The notes beneath the pieces are model-generated. The model did not search any database. It was not told where the DNA came from and saw only the letters and a list, made by a program, of their open reading frames with translations. Made by a program: the position numbers and the translations under genes. Positions 37,141-49,504 of a DNA stretch of 64,000 nucleotides are shown one piece after another (the stretch's first letter is position 1; every line of letters begins with the position of its first letter). The stretch is from Circinella minor (Eukaryota > Mucoromycota > Mucoromycetes > Mucorales > Lichtheimiaceae): assembly GCA_016758965.1 (NCBI GenBank), contig JAEPRB010000003.1:124001-188000 (forward strand), given 5' to 3'.

Positions 37141-39737
37141 AATAGCTTATTTTATTATACTGGAGTAACTTTGATATATAATAATAAGAAAAAAGAAAAA
37201 AAAGAGAGAGAGAGACGAGAAGGCTTTTATTTTCTGAAAAAAACAAAACAAAAACACAAACTTACTGCTATTGCAAACTTATTCTATAATACGTAGTTTC
37301 GTTATTTTCTTCCATTCCTATCCTCCCCCGCTCCCATCTTCCTACTCCTACACTATTTTTTCCTACAGTTTTTCTTTTTACAACTTTACGATCATCCTTT
37401 AGAAAATGTTGATCTTTGATAAAATAAAATAAAAAGAAAAACAAACGGGTAACACAATAAATAAATGTAGTTTCTTTCACATATAATCAAAAGAATGCTT
37501 TTACACGTTTTTATCTTCTTTTCTTGTTCATTAGTAGTACATGCAAATAAAAAAAAAGTGCGCGCACACCTAAAAAAAATAAATTATGCATAATTTTACT
37601 GCTTTTCCTACTATGTATTCACCTATCATATGATATATCAATGAAATCTAATCATAATAATTTCATCTTGTTCAATCCATAAAGGCTTATTGGTTATATA
37701 ATTTATAGAGTGAATAGAACTAATTGTATATACTTGATCATCCTAAGAAAGATAATCTTTATGTTTTTGGAATTCATTCACAACCTGACCAATCCTTGTT
37801 GTTGAATAAATTTAATTCCTCTTTATTATATAGGTTACCTACTCCTTACTACTCCTACTAGTTGTAATATATTATAACAACTACAACATATTGTTATTAA
37901 GTCCTCAAGGCATCCACATGTGATACATATTTAAGTTGTCATAAATGAACTATTATTATTATTATGGACTGTTACGATGATCTCTTTGCACTGTTGTTCC
38001 CCCCCCCCAAAAAAAAAACCAAACTAAGCCCTTATAAAATAGAATAAAAACAGTTGCTTATTTTGTATACCTATTTTATTTTTACTATCTATAACACCAT
38101 ACGTACCAATAATAATAAGAAAATTTTAGAAGGACTTCTTGATTTTAGCTATATCTTGCTCTCTTCAATAGCAAGGGAGATCCAAGAAGAGAATGTATAT
38201 TTTTTTAGGCCTAGCCTTTGGTTCTTTTTTTTTTTCGTGTTTTTTTTTTTGTGATCGGTACGTATAATTATAATAACCATATATGAGTTATTTTACACTT
38301 ATTATCAAGAAGAAAACAAACATAAGTAATATTATGTATCAAACTTGGGCACTCGGAAGCAATTACCAAAAGGTACATTTTACCTTTTTTCATTATCTCA
38401 ACATACCATTTCAATTGTAACTGTAATCACTATAATATATCATCATATAATAACACTACACTACGTTTACTTTTTATCAAGAATTAATACATAAAAGAAA
38501 GTAAATGTTATTTGATATATATATATATATATATATATTTATAGTTGTATCACATTTATCATCTCTCTTTGTTTTTTTCACTCCTTTCAAGACTCATCTC
38601 CTACCCCCCAGATATATATACATATATTGATTTTTTTCCCCAAGTAAAACAAAAAGAAACCAGCCTATTATCTTTTAATAAATCATTTCGTCATATATCA
38701 AGGGTATTTTTAAGTTCTTAAGCAAGCTTTTGCTTATTAGTTTCACTCTATTATAACAATTATTTATTTCTATGGCTACGGCTTCGCTTAGCAACCTATT
38801 AATAGCTAATAGTGTTGTGTGTGTGAGTGCGTATGTGTGGATATTGATGGTCAATCATTGTGCAGCTCCTCTGTGTACAGAACTTTTTTTTTTTATGTAT
38901 AGGCGAAAAAAAAAGAGGTGGCCCTCTCATAAAAAAAATATCTCGTCTCCCTTCTCATCACCCCCCAAAAAAAACTCCCCTCTCTCTTTTTGCTCCTTGT
39001 CCCCCAAATTAATCAGTTTCTTTTTTTCTTTACACCCCCAAAGTCTTTAATCCCAAAAAAAAAAAAAAAAAAAGTCAGTTGATGATGAAACTATTTTAGT
39101 TCTTTTAATTAATAACAATTTTTTTTATCTTTTTCTTATCATAATTATTTTATTAAACTGATATTTTTGTAATAAAAATTAAAGTGATAATTAGAAAGAA
39201 AAAAAAAAGAATGTGATAATAAAGGAGGAAGTAGTGAAAAAAATGTTAAATTGTATTGTTGTGTGCGTATCTTATTACGGTTGACACGGGATGTGTTAAA
39301 AAAAAGAGTGTATTTAAACCTTTCCTAAAAGGGTTTAGTGATTAATCAGTGTTCGATGACGGCGTTTAAATTTCCTCACATTTACACATACAAAATGTCT
39401 TCCCACTTTAAGCAAAAAAAAAGGTAGAAAAAAAAAGGTGAATGGTCCTTTCACCCTCCTTGTATAAAAAAAAACCCACACACAATTAAAACGAGTTTAA
39501 AGAGAACAAAAAAAAAAAAGGTGTGTATGTAGATATCTCTCTATTCAAGGTATCTCTTTTTTTTTTGTTCAATACCCGCAAATAACTCCCTTTAAACCTT
39601 TTTTTTTTCTTATTCTTTACACACATACATACTACTCTTCTTCCTATTTTTTTTTCTTTTTCTTTAATAACCCCTCCTCCTTCTTCTCCTCACTTTTTTT
39701 TCTCTTTAATATACATATATTACAAACTACAATCTTT
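37141..39737. promoter_or_regulatory. long divergent promoter region upstream of OGT
   Basis: This is 2.6 kb between the unknown gene and OGT. It has no supportable gene. The right third is dominated by pyrimidine runs (CTCTCTTTTTGCTC, TTCTTCTCCTCAC) and A runs, typical of strong fungal promoters. A TA run lies at about 38517-38540 and one TACGTAG at 37290-37296. Confidence 0.45.
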
Positions 39738-42700
39738 ATGTTATTTCAACAAAACTACATGCCTGGTGCTTTTCCTGCTGATAGACTCTATTTGCAAACC
39801 CATAATAGTCGTCAAAAGCAACAAGAATCAAATACTACTTCTAATACACGCTTACGGCATGATTCTGATTCTGTATGAACACTTTCTCTTTCTATTTTTT
39901 TTTTGTCAAGATGTTTTTTCAATGGAGGTGAAAAGGTTTGAGCTAATTGAAAACTTGTTTTATATATAGTTCTCGCGCAATGGTCAGCTACCGCAACAAC
40001 AATTGCAACCTACTGTAGCAATACAATATGACCCTACTTCTGTTGTTTCTTCATATATATACCCTCAACAACAACAACAACAACAACAGCAGCAGCAGCA
40101 GCAAAACCTGCCATTACCACAACAACAACAATTCCAAACCGTAAATCACCATGACCAACACTTATCTTCACCACAATCTGCTTTTAGTCAATATCAACAG
40201 TTGTATCAACAATATTATCATGAACAAACACAACAGCAGCCACAACAGTCTCATTATCTTCCTCCTCTCATGTTACCACCACCAAGTCCAACATTGGCAA
40301 GTTATTATTTTGAAGGATCTAATGGTTGGGTAAATCATTATTATGATCCTAAACGAAGACAATATCTGTCAAGTCGGGTTGATCCAGAATTTCAAAAACA
40401 ATATCAGCAACAACAACGTGATGGGACTAGTAGTACAACACATCATCAGCAGCAACATCCTCATCATTCATATCAACAACAACAACAACAACAACCCCTT
40501 AATCATCATTCATCCAATAATAATAATAATACAATGGCTGTAGCTGCTGCCGCAGCCGCCGGGTTACCAACCTTGGATAGTTTGGGATTAAACCCGCAAC
40601 AGTTTCAAATTGCAGTACAGCAACAACAGCAACAACAACAAATATTACAACTCCAACAACAACAAAAGACATCTCAGCAGCACTTGTATCCATATACCAC
40701 TAATGATTTGAATCAACTTATATCACCTTCTTCTGTAACTAGTCAGCAACAATACTTGGCAGCCGCTGCCGCTGCAGCCGCTGTGGCACAAGCATCTGGT
40801 GTCTCAACACCATCAGCATCATTGTCACAGCAACAGGGAGGTGTTCTCTATCCATTAACCAATAATAATGTTCAATGGACTGAAGAATGGCGTGAAAACA
40901 TGCTTCAATATGCTCATACACTTTATTCGACTGCACCAAGAAATCCAGAATTACTTACTATTTTACATACGATTCATAATGCATATCCTGATCATCTCCC
41001 AACACTTTTATTATTGGCATGTGTTTATTATACCTATCAGGATTATCAATCATCGCTACGGTACAACCAGCTGATTCTCAAGTTCGACCCCCATTATGTA
41101 GAAGCAATGAGCAATATCGGTACAACATTGCGGAGTATGGGACGTACTACGGAGGCAGAACAATGGTGGTACCAAGCTGTAAAACTTCGTCCAGGTTACT
41201 GGGATGCTGTTGAAAATCTTGTTGGTGTTTTGTGCTCAACTGTGTCTAACAACAATAGCAATACCAATATAAACGATACCAGTAAACATCAAGATGAAAA
41301 GGGGTCAACAAAAGTTTCTGTATCTACACCTTCTGATAATACTATAACAACAGGAATCAATGGTTTATTATCAGCATCAGGAGTAAGTTCAACCCTGACC
41401 AGTAATGGTAGTACAAACAATAATGGCAACACGATTTCTATTGAAAATAATGGCAATAGCAATGGTGTCAGTAGTAGTAGTAAGCAAGGTTATCCACGAT
41501 ATAAGGAAGCATTAAGAGTCTGTGAATTTGTTGAACTATACTTCTTCAAGGGCCAAGAAACCACTTTGAATGGGCCCATTAAAGCACCGAAACAATTACC
41601 AATTCATCAATTACCACGAATGCAAAATTTGTTTTATGCCAAGGGAAATCTCAAATATGCACTTGGTGATATTGTTGGTGCAAGACGAGAATATGAAAAA
41701 GGATTAGAGTTGGTGTTTGGCGGTACAAATCTTGTCGCAATAAGCAATCATATTGCCTTGGCATGTGGCTCAACAGCTGTCATGGAGGCTACACAATATG
41801 GCAAATTATTGGATTCATCCGCATTACCTCTTGTTTTACTTCAGCCTGATCAAGCTGTACGCATCATTCAAATCGCATTTTCTCAATCTAATGGTATTTT
41901 ACCTGGATTAGTTGGATTAAATGGCGGAACAGCAGCTACAACAACAACGACAACGAATAATAATGGTGTTACTGGAGGTGGAAATGATAACAATAGTAAT
42001 AATAGTAATGCAACGAATGCTTTACAACAAGCCAATCAAACCACATCAACAATTCTGTTGACCTTGGCAAAATTGTTTCAAGATATGATGAATCCATCAA
42101 CACCAGCTATTGCAGCAGCGGCAGCAGATACAGCAGAGAGTGGAGTAACACCCACCATGGCATTATTATTGCCATTGTATTATCTCAGTCTTGCATTGCA
42201 CCCAAGTCCATCAACGGCTAACAATTTGGGTATTATTCTCAGTAACATCTCTGGTGCAAGTGCTGCATTGGCGGTCAAATTACCACAACAACCACAACAG
42301 CAGCAACAAGCAATGACGGGAACCATGTTGGCGATGCAGTATTATATGTACGGTTTACAATTAGACAATCGACACCCACATTTGTATACCAATTTAGGTT
42401 CGCTTTTGAAAGATATGGGTCATCTTAATGAAGCTGTATGTATGTATGAAAAAGCAGTGGAATGTAACCCAAGATTCGATGTAGCCTTGGCAAATCTGGG
42501 CAATGCTATCAAGGATATGGGTCGTGTCCAAGACTCTGTACAGTGGTATCGACGTGCTGTTGAAGTCAATCCAAATTTTGTTGATGCAGTTTGTGGTCTT
42601 GTCAATTCATTAGGTGGGGTTTGCGACTGGCGTGGTCGTGGTGGTGTTGGAAATGAAGCCACAGTAGATCAATTAGGCAACTATTATCCAGCAGCAGGTG

Positions 42701-44802
42701 ACAAGAATGCAAGAAGTGGATGGATTGGACGTGTCGTTGATATTGTTGAAAAGCAGTTAGATGAAGGTGCTGTATGGGGTGTTGGTGTACTCAAAATGCA
42801 AGTTGATCAACAAGGCAAATCATTGGGCGAACAGTTGGCAGAAATCTTGGTCCAAGCCAATGCAGTTGTTAGTCAAAATGATTCTTCAAGATTGGTGGAA
42901 TTATGGACCAAACGTTTGGCGCATTTTTCCGAGCAAAGTGTAAATTCCAACAAAAAGAATGAAGGTGGATGGGTAATTCGATTGATTGAACGTATCATGC
43001 GAAGACTTCAACGAAATTGGTATTTAGAACAATACGGGACAACATTACGATCCGATTTGCCACAAACTGCTATTTTGGTAACCAAGGATTTATCACAACG
43101 ATATCAACGTCCCTTGATACCATCAAGTCTCTCAGCTCCACCTGTACCAACAGTATTACCATTTCATACATTTACTTATCCATTGTCTGCTCGAGAAGTG
43201 CGATTGATTTCACATCGTAATGCTTTGCGGATATCCCATGGTACTTTGACATCTTCCTGGGTAGCTAGCCATGTATATCCTCCACCACCACCTCCAGCAC
43301 CAAGACTCAAGATTGGCTACGTTTCGTCTGATTTTAATAATCATCCGCTTGCTCATCTTATGCAATCTGTTTTTGGATTTCATGATACTCACAAGTATCA
43401 AGTATTTTGTTATGCAACAACACCAAGTGATCATTCTCCATATCGGCAAAAGATTGAACGGGAAGCAGAGTCATTCATTGATGTATCTAGTTGGTCTAAT
43501 CAACATGTAGTAGAACGTATCATCAGTGATGGTATTCATGTTTTGGTCAACTTGAATGGTTATACCAAGGGAGCACGAAATGAAATTTTTGCAGCAAGAC
43601 CAAGTCCGGTACAATGTTCATTTATGGGATTTGCGGGAACTCTGGGAGGTGGTTGGTGTGATTGGATTATTGCCGATCCAATCGTATGTCCACCTGAAAT
43701 GGTTAGTTGTGAAATATGGCGTCAGCGACAACAAGGAAAACGTAATCTTCATGATCATTACCATCATTCGTCATCATCATCATTATTGTTTGAAGAAGGA
43801 GGTGATTTTGAAGGGGATGTTGACCCAGAAGAAAATACTGATGACTTCGTGTATACTGAAAAATTCATTTACATGCCACATTCTTATTTCGTCAACGATC
43901 ACAAACAAGGTTTCCGAGAAGAACATGATCAAAACAATGTGGACAAGAACAACACATCAACTGCAGCTTTGATGCTTCAACCTCCACCACATCCACCACC
44001 GCATGCAGATGATCACGAAGGGCTTTGGGCAGTTGAAGAAGAACGAAGATGGTCCATGCGTCAAGAAGTATTTCCCAATTTACCTCCGGACGTGGTGATT
44101 TTTGCCAACTTTAATCAATTATACAAGCTTGAACCATCCACATTTCGTATGTGGCTGCGAATACTAGAACGTGTTCCTAATGGTATTTTATGGTTGTTAC
44201 GATTCCCACCAGCTGGTGAACGACATTTGCGACGATGTGCAACAGAATGGGCAGGAGCACAAACGGCCAATCGAGTCATATTTACAGATGTAGCACCAAA
44301 ACATGTTCATATTCACCGAGGTCGAGTGGCGGATATCTTTTTAGATACACCAGAATGTAATGCACATACAACAGCAGCAGATATTCTTTGGTCTGGTACA
44401 CCAATTGTAACTTATCCAAAATATATGCATAAGATGTGTTCAAGAGTTGGAGCAAGTATCGCACAAGCGACTGGTTATGGTAAAGAAATGATTGTTGCTA
44501 CAGAACAAGAATATGAAGATCGAGCTGTTAATTTAGCTTTGGGACTTAAATATACATATGAAACATCGAATCATGGCAAAACCGAAAGACGAGGACATGG
44601 TGAATTAATGTTATTACGGAAACGATTGTTTTTGACACGGGAAAATAGCAGATTATTTGATACTTGTCGATGGACACGTAATTTGGAACGCGGTTTTACA
44701 GAAGCATGGCGACGATGGGTGACGGCAGAAGAATTTGAGGATATTCACCACATTACGAATAATACAGCTGGCTGCATTTGGGTGACTGATCCAGATGATT
44801 AG
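39738..44802 (+). CDS. OGT: O-GlcNAc transferase (TPR repeats plus GT41 catalytic domain)
   Basis: Two exons (39738-39872 and 39970-44802) give 1655 aa. GT41 enzymes move N-acetylglucosamine (or fucose in the plant SPY type) from a nucleotide sugar to Ser/Thr of nuclear and cytosolic proteins. The N-terminal 300 residues are poly-Q, poly-H and poly-A. TPR repeats follow, clearest at HYVEAMSNIGTTLRSMGRTT and HPHLYTNLGSLLKDMGHLNE with ALANLGNAIKDMGRVQDS after it. The catalytic N-lobe starts at LKIGYVSSDFNNHPLAHLMQ (residue about 1156) and includes VLVNLNGYTKGARNEIFA. The C-lobe has FANFNQLYKLEPSTFRMW, whose Lys matches the UDP-binding Lys of human OGT, then GRVADIFLDTPECNAHTTAA and LWSGTPIVTYP. 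An acidic, His-rich insert separates the lobes. Donor specificity (GlcNAc or fucose) cannot be fixed by eye. Confidence 0.92.
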
Positions 44803-45166
44803 ATTTTTTTTTCTTTATAAAATACGAAAAAAGTCTTTTATACACTTTGCTCTCCTTCCCTCTCCCTATCTCTCTTCTCTTTTCAACTTTACTTTTTACA
44901 TATATATTCCCCTGAAACTTCTTTATACATAGTTTTTTTTTACTTATTCAGAGCACACTTACACACAACACACAAAAAAATTTAGATGTTTCTCACTTAC
45001 GCCGAATTCCATATTTGAGTAAGAAAGAAAAAGAAAAAAAAAAACGGAGAAGCAAACCAAGAAAAACCAAAAAAAAAAAAAAGTAGATTGGCTTGTTTTA
45101 GAAAAAAAAAAGCGGAGGAATCTTGTGTGATATGCGTGTTGATTTTCTTTCACTTTTTTGTATTAT
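44803..45166. other. OGT 3' flank
   Basis: T-rich then A-rich sequence downstream of OGT. No gene is seen. Confidence 0.45.
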
Positions 45167-45408
45167 ATGTTTTTGGAACATATTGGTAGTGCATATGTGT
45201 GTGTATGTGTGTTATGTCCCTTTTCCTCTCCTCTCTGAGTTACATTTACTACTTTAATAGTATTAATAGTATTCTTCCCATTTCCCTCTTTCTTTTCTTT
45301 CTTTTTTTATATACAGGATTAGGATTATTCTTGGGGTTATTGCCAAAACAAAAAAGAAAGAACCAACAAGCAAAGAAAAGAATGATTCAAGGAGCATTTA
45401 GTTATTAA
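45167..45408 (+). CDS. possible 36-residue membrane micro-protein
   Basis: An ATG at 45167 codes MFLEHI plus one base up to a GTAGTG donor (exon 45167-45185). A TATACAG acceptor at 45316 opens exon 45317-45408. The join is in frame and ends at TAA. The peptide has a short hydrophobic helix (IGLGLFLGLLP), then a very basic segment (KQKRKNQQAKKRM) and ends IQGAFSY. Single-helix proteins of this size exist in the ER and mitochondrial membranes, but I do not recognise this one. Support is only the splice signals and amino-acid character. Confidence 0.3.
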
Positions 45409-45675
45409 GAGGGAATGGTTCATTTTATATAAGATGGGATATAAATTCTCTTTTTTTTTTCAAAATGATTTTCAAGAAGGTGGTAAGATTATTTGATATA
45501 ATAAATTTACAAAAAAAAAAAAAAAAAGACAAAAAACAAAAAACAAAGCAAAAAAAAAAGCAGATAATAAAGCGTGAAGTATTTTAATGGTATCTGTGCA
45601 CGGACCACCATGGTGTGAATTATAATCCATAACATGATTAATAATTATTGATTGAAATTATTGTTGTTCTCATTA

Positions 45676-47896
45676 TTATGGACCATATTTATCAGAAGCA
45701 TCAAAGTCAACATACACATTATATTTTTGTCCTGTACCGAAATCAGCTTCCATTCGAATTTCTGTTGTACCAAAATACATTCTATTGTAATTAAAATAAT
45801 ATTAGTTAGTCGCTTTTCTTTTTTCTTTTGATGTTAGAGAGTATCAAAGAAAATAACTATATAGACATAATAACTATTTTACCTAACATTATAAGCAATT
45901 CGCTCACCAACCATAACACCAGGCATATCAGGAATGGGTACTGAGATGGCCGCGACATGATGTACACCAGGTTCATCATAATAGCGTGGAGTACCGTCAT
46001 CTTCTGTAGCATAAAGCATTATGTCTGTATGTTTTAATGTTCCATAATAAACATACATTTGTTCTCGAATACAGTGATCGACGGGCAGTTCATCATTCTT
46101 TTTCACAAATGGCAAAAATCGAGAAGTACATCGCACGCTACCGTCCGGTCGTACAATGCGTGTTGAAGGTGGATCAATTTTGTCATCATAAGGTAGGCCA
46201 GCATTAATACCATATGTTCGTCTCGATACACGTGAAACAACGACTTGTGGATTAACACCATAATAGACGGCACCACGAACAACAGCGAGGGCCGCGCGTT
46301 CTGCTGGGCATACAATTTGATTTACTTTTGTATCTTGGAATACTTGTTGAATCCGTTGGTATAGATAATTAGATGAGCCAAATCCTCCTACAAGGAAAAG
46401 ATAATGTAACTGTCCATCCGTAATCTGTTCATATTGCTGAGAAATAAGTGCTAACTATATAAAATCATTGCTGCATATTAATATTATTTTTCTTCATGAC
46501 AATAGTTATCGAAAACAAACAAAAACAAAAATGTATATATTCAACTTACTACTCGATCGACGACAGGATCAAATACCTGTTGCTTTAATTCTTGTGCTGT
46601 CAATTTAATCGTTCCTTCATCCAAACAACCATCATCATAATCATATATACTTTCCGGTAACTCATCCAATTCTACTGACCGTGGTAATGTAACATAATGA
46701 TCGTCCACCCCATCAAATTCTGGTTTAATTGAATCAATAAATTGTTCCATCAGGTCATTCATTTCTCGAGGTTGAATCTTGCTCATTACGTGTGCCCCCA
46801 ACTTGGATTGTAATAATTCATGATAACGATCATCAAGAAATACGCTACCACAACTCTCGCCCATACCCTTCGTAATTTCTTTCAGTTGACGTTTCTTTTT
46901 TCCAGTAGTATCATTATCGTTTTCGTCCCTGGAAAAATTGACTTGAAAGACAATTAAATCAACGGTACCACCACCAGCATCACATATCATGATCCGATCG
47001 TTATCTTGAAGTTGTACTTGATCTCCCATGGTTTCTTCGCAATATAATGCAGCTGCTTCAGGTTCTGAAATAAGAACAAGACGATCGGATGGATCGGAAG
47101 GAGTAATTAATCCTGCTTGAATAGCTGCTTGACGCATCATATGTTTAGCTCGATCAGACCATAATGCAGGAACAGTAAGACAATAACGAAAAGTATCTGG
47201 ATGATAATTCTTGGCAAACCCTCGCGTTAATTCTTGCAATGTATGTTCGTGTAGTGCAGCCAAGTAATCAGCCACTGCTTGTACTGGCGTTCTATTTATA
47301 GTTTCATTATCAATGATTAACTTGAATTAAATAGATAATGATTCGATGTCTATTCAATAGTGAGGTTGGGAAGAAGGATATGCTTACAATCCATTTTCAA
47401 GGGGTGGTCGATGCAAAGATTCATCCAAATGGAGTTTAAAGTGAGAAAGAAGTATATTTTGCTTGGCAGCGTGTGGTTTCAGCATAGCCTTCTTGGCGCC
47501 ATGACCCCACTCTAATAATCTTTGTCGTCTTGGTGATTCATATGATTGCTGTTGGTTGCCACGGGGATATACTGACAGAGTTGGGACTTTTGGGAAAAAG
47601 TTACCAGCTTTATGAGGCCTATTATGATGTATTGATAAAAGAAAGTTAAAATTTATATATCTTGGAGGAAAAGAAAAGCTTATTATTTCCCGTTTCGTGG
47701 GTTACTCTTTTTTTTTTTTGTGATCGCGTGAGTATAGTTGAGTTCTTTTTTAATACCATTTCTGAATGTCAAAAACTTCGGTAGGTGTTGAATGAGTAAA
47801 AGCATAAGCTGCTCCAGAATAGGTCGTGCCAAAATCGTATGCAATAACCACTTTATATTCTGATTGGGAATTCTGTTGCTGATTTGACCGAACCAT
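45676..47896 (-). CDS. Hsp70-like ATPase, HSPA12 type
   Basis: Five exons (47896-47757, 47618-47388, 47291-46550, 46454-45883, 45781-45676) encode 596 aa. The actin-like ATPase motifs are all present: phosphate-1 VIAYDFGTTYSGAAYAF, connect-1 VLISEPEAAALY, phosphate-2 IMICDAGGGTVDLIVFQV and the adenosine motif LFLVGGFGSSNYLYQRI. The first motif has TTYSG where canonical Hsp70 has TNS, and there is no conventional peptide-binding domain or EEVD end. This is the HSPA12A/B-like family, which is expanded in fungi and lacks clear chaperone function. The C-terminal domain ends MEADFGTGQKYNVYVDFDAS. A cytosolic location is inferred from the absence of a signal peptide. Confidence 0.9.
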
Positions 47897-48896
47897 GGTT
47901 GATTAAAATGGATTAAAAAATCGATTGAAGAAAGAAAAGAAGCTGTGAGTTATGAGTTATTGTGTTGCACTGTCTAAATAAATATGGCAAGGTGACACAA
48001 GTGTTTTTTTTTTGTAAAGCATTTTACACCTCTGAGTTATATTCATTGTTCCCTTTTGCTTTTTCAGGATTTTATCCTTTCATAGCGTAAGTAGAAGTAC
48101 ATTCACTCCTATACTCAGTCGACTTCAGTTAAACAAAATGTTACATAACGAACATAATAAATATTTATCTCTACTTTTTATGTCATCAGTATTATTCAAT
48201 TTTTTTTAGTAACTCTATCTGCTGAAACTTCTAGTTGAAGATTTTTAAAATTTATCATGTGGATTGATTTTAATGGATTGAAATTTACTCTGTGTTTTTT
48301 TCAGCACAAAAGATTTTAATATATAAATTCTTCAAATGTATTCTAACAATGCTTTCACATCCCTTTCTCAAGACATGCTCGTTTTATTTAATATTATATG
48401 ATATCGTACAGAAGCATGTAATAAAAAGTTGAATTAGCGCGGTTATAAAAGCATTAAATACGCATCATCTGTAATATATATATTTTTCGATACAGTTCTA
48501 TATGTGTTTGTCATTTTTGGTTTTGTCCTTATTTTTTACATCAATTCATTACCAAAAATAAAGATAAAAATATCAAGCTGGATAATACTTTTTAAGAAAT
48601 GCAAAGAAAAATGATCGATGAATCAATACATAATAGTCACTGGACCTTATCATGTATTATATCAACATTTTCACACTAAATGATGGTACAATCATTTGTT
48701 TGTTTATATTTCTAAGCAACAGTATATCACTCCAATACGTAGTGTTTTTTATTGTACGTATATATCATCGATTTACAAGATAATTTCAATATTACATTAT
48801 ACGTATGAGCTCTTAGAATACTTCTTATATAAATCATATATTTTGTATGCAAGCTCAAAGTTGTATTTGTTTGAATGACAAATACTAGTCAGTATT
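47897..48896. other. gene-poor intergenic block
   Basis: The promoter of the Hsp70-like gene lies at the left end. The rest is AT-rich with no supportable gene. One TACGTAG lies at 48736-48742. Confidence 0.45.
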
Positions 48897-49127
48897 TTAT
48901 ACGTAGTTCGTCAATCTAGCGTCATTTAGAAAACATGTTAATAATGATAGTACGTATGTATTATTTTTGAAATTTCGAGGCTTGAGTCTTGCTAGCAATG
49001 CAGCTACTGTAGCATGGTTCGCCATGTGGTAGAGCAACTGTTTGCTGTTGTCAATATTGTTGGTAGTATTTTCGTTTAATACACTTGATCCACTCTCTAT
49101 GTAAGGGTATTGTGAGAAGTATACATA
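48897..49127 (-). pseudogene. 76-codon protein-like frame without a start, unknown family
   Basis: On the minus strand a frame runs from just after a TGA (49130-49128) to TAA (48899-48897). It reads VYFSQYPYIESGSSVLNENT, then LLYHMANHATVAALLARLKP, then NTYVLSLLTCFLNDARLTN. The composition is clearly protein-like in a region otherwise full of stops. There is no ATG before MANHATV. It may be an exon of an unrecognised gene or a relic. I cannot name a family. Confidence 0.35.
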
Positions 49128-49504
49128 TCATACCATCGTTATGGACTCGTTTATATACGTAGCAAAACAAAATGTTACAATAAAAAAGTGGGCATCAATT
49201 GCAAAAGGTATTTAATAAAGTAAATCCCCGTTAAATACAACTTTTTTTGAAAATGTTATATTTATCTCGAGTTGATTGTTGAAACAACTTTACATTTAAG
49301 ATAGCTGTACCATGGTTTCATGTTGATCTTATCTATTTACTATTTTCACTGATAGATCAATCGGATAGTTACGGAGATAAAATGATCACAGGAATCAAGT
49401 CGACCAACAGATGCTATATGAGAGTTTCAAATTTATGCTTAATGATCTTTCCTTCACCAAGTCGGAGCTACTGTTTCATTTTTTTTTCATTACTTCATTT
49501 AGGT
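49128..49504. promoter_or_regulatory. ACR3 upstream region
   Basis: This 380 bp upstream region includes an in-frame ATG at 49382 that would add 41 residues to ACR3. An AG at 49501-49502 just before ATG 49505 could be the acceptor of a leader intron. Confidence 0.35.

Noticed and set aside
38772..39050. 92-codon frame in the OGT promoter region
   Set aside because: It is rich in Lys, Ser, Phe and Pro from A, C and T runs, with no coherent composition and no splice partners.
40003..44802. OGT starting at the in-frame site at 40003
   Set aside because: That start is a TTG. An upstream exon from ATG 39738 with a GTATGA donor and TAG acceptor joins in frame and gives a proper start.
44965..45020. 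MFLTYAEFHI as a first exon for the micro-gene at 45.2 kb
   Set aside because: A TGA falls immediately before the GTAAG donor, so it cannot be joined in frame.
49010..49035. GTGGTAGAGCAACTG resembles a tRNA D-arm/A box
   Set aside because: No B box (GGTTCGANTCC) or acceptor stem could be found downstream. The sequence also reads as part of a 76-codon protein-like frame on the minus strand.
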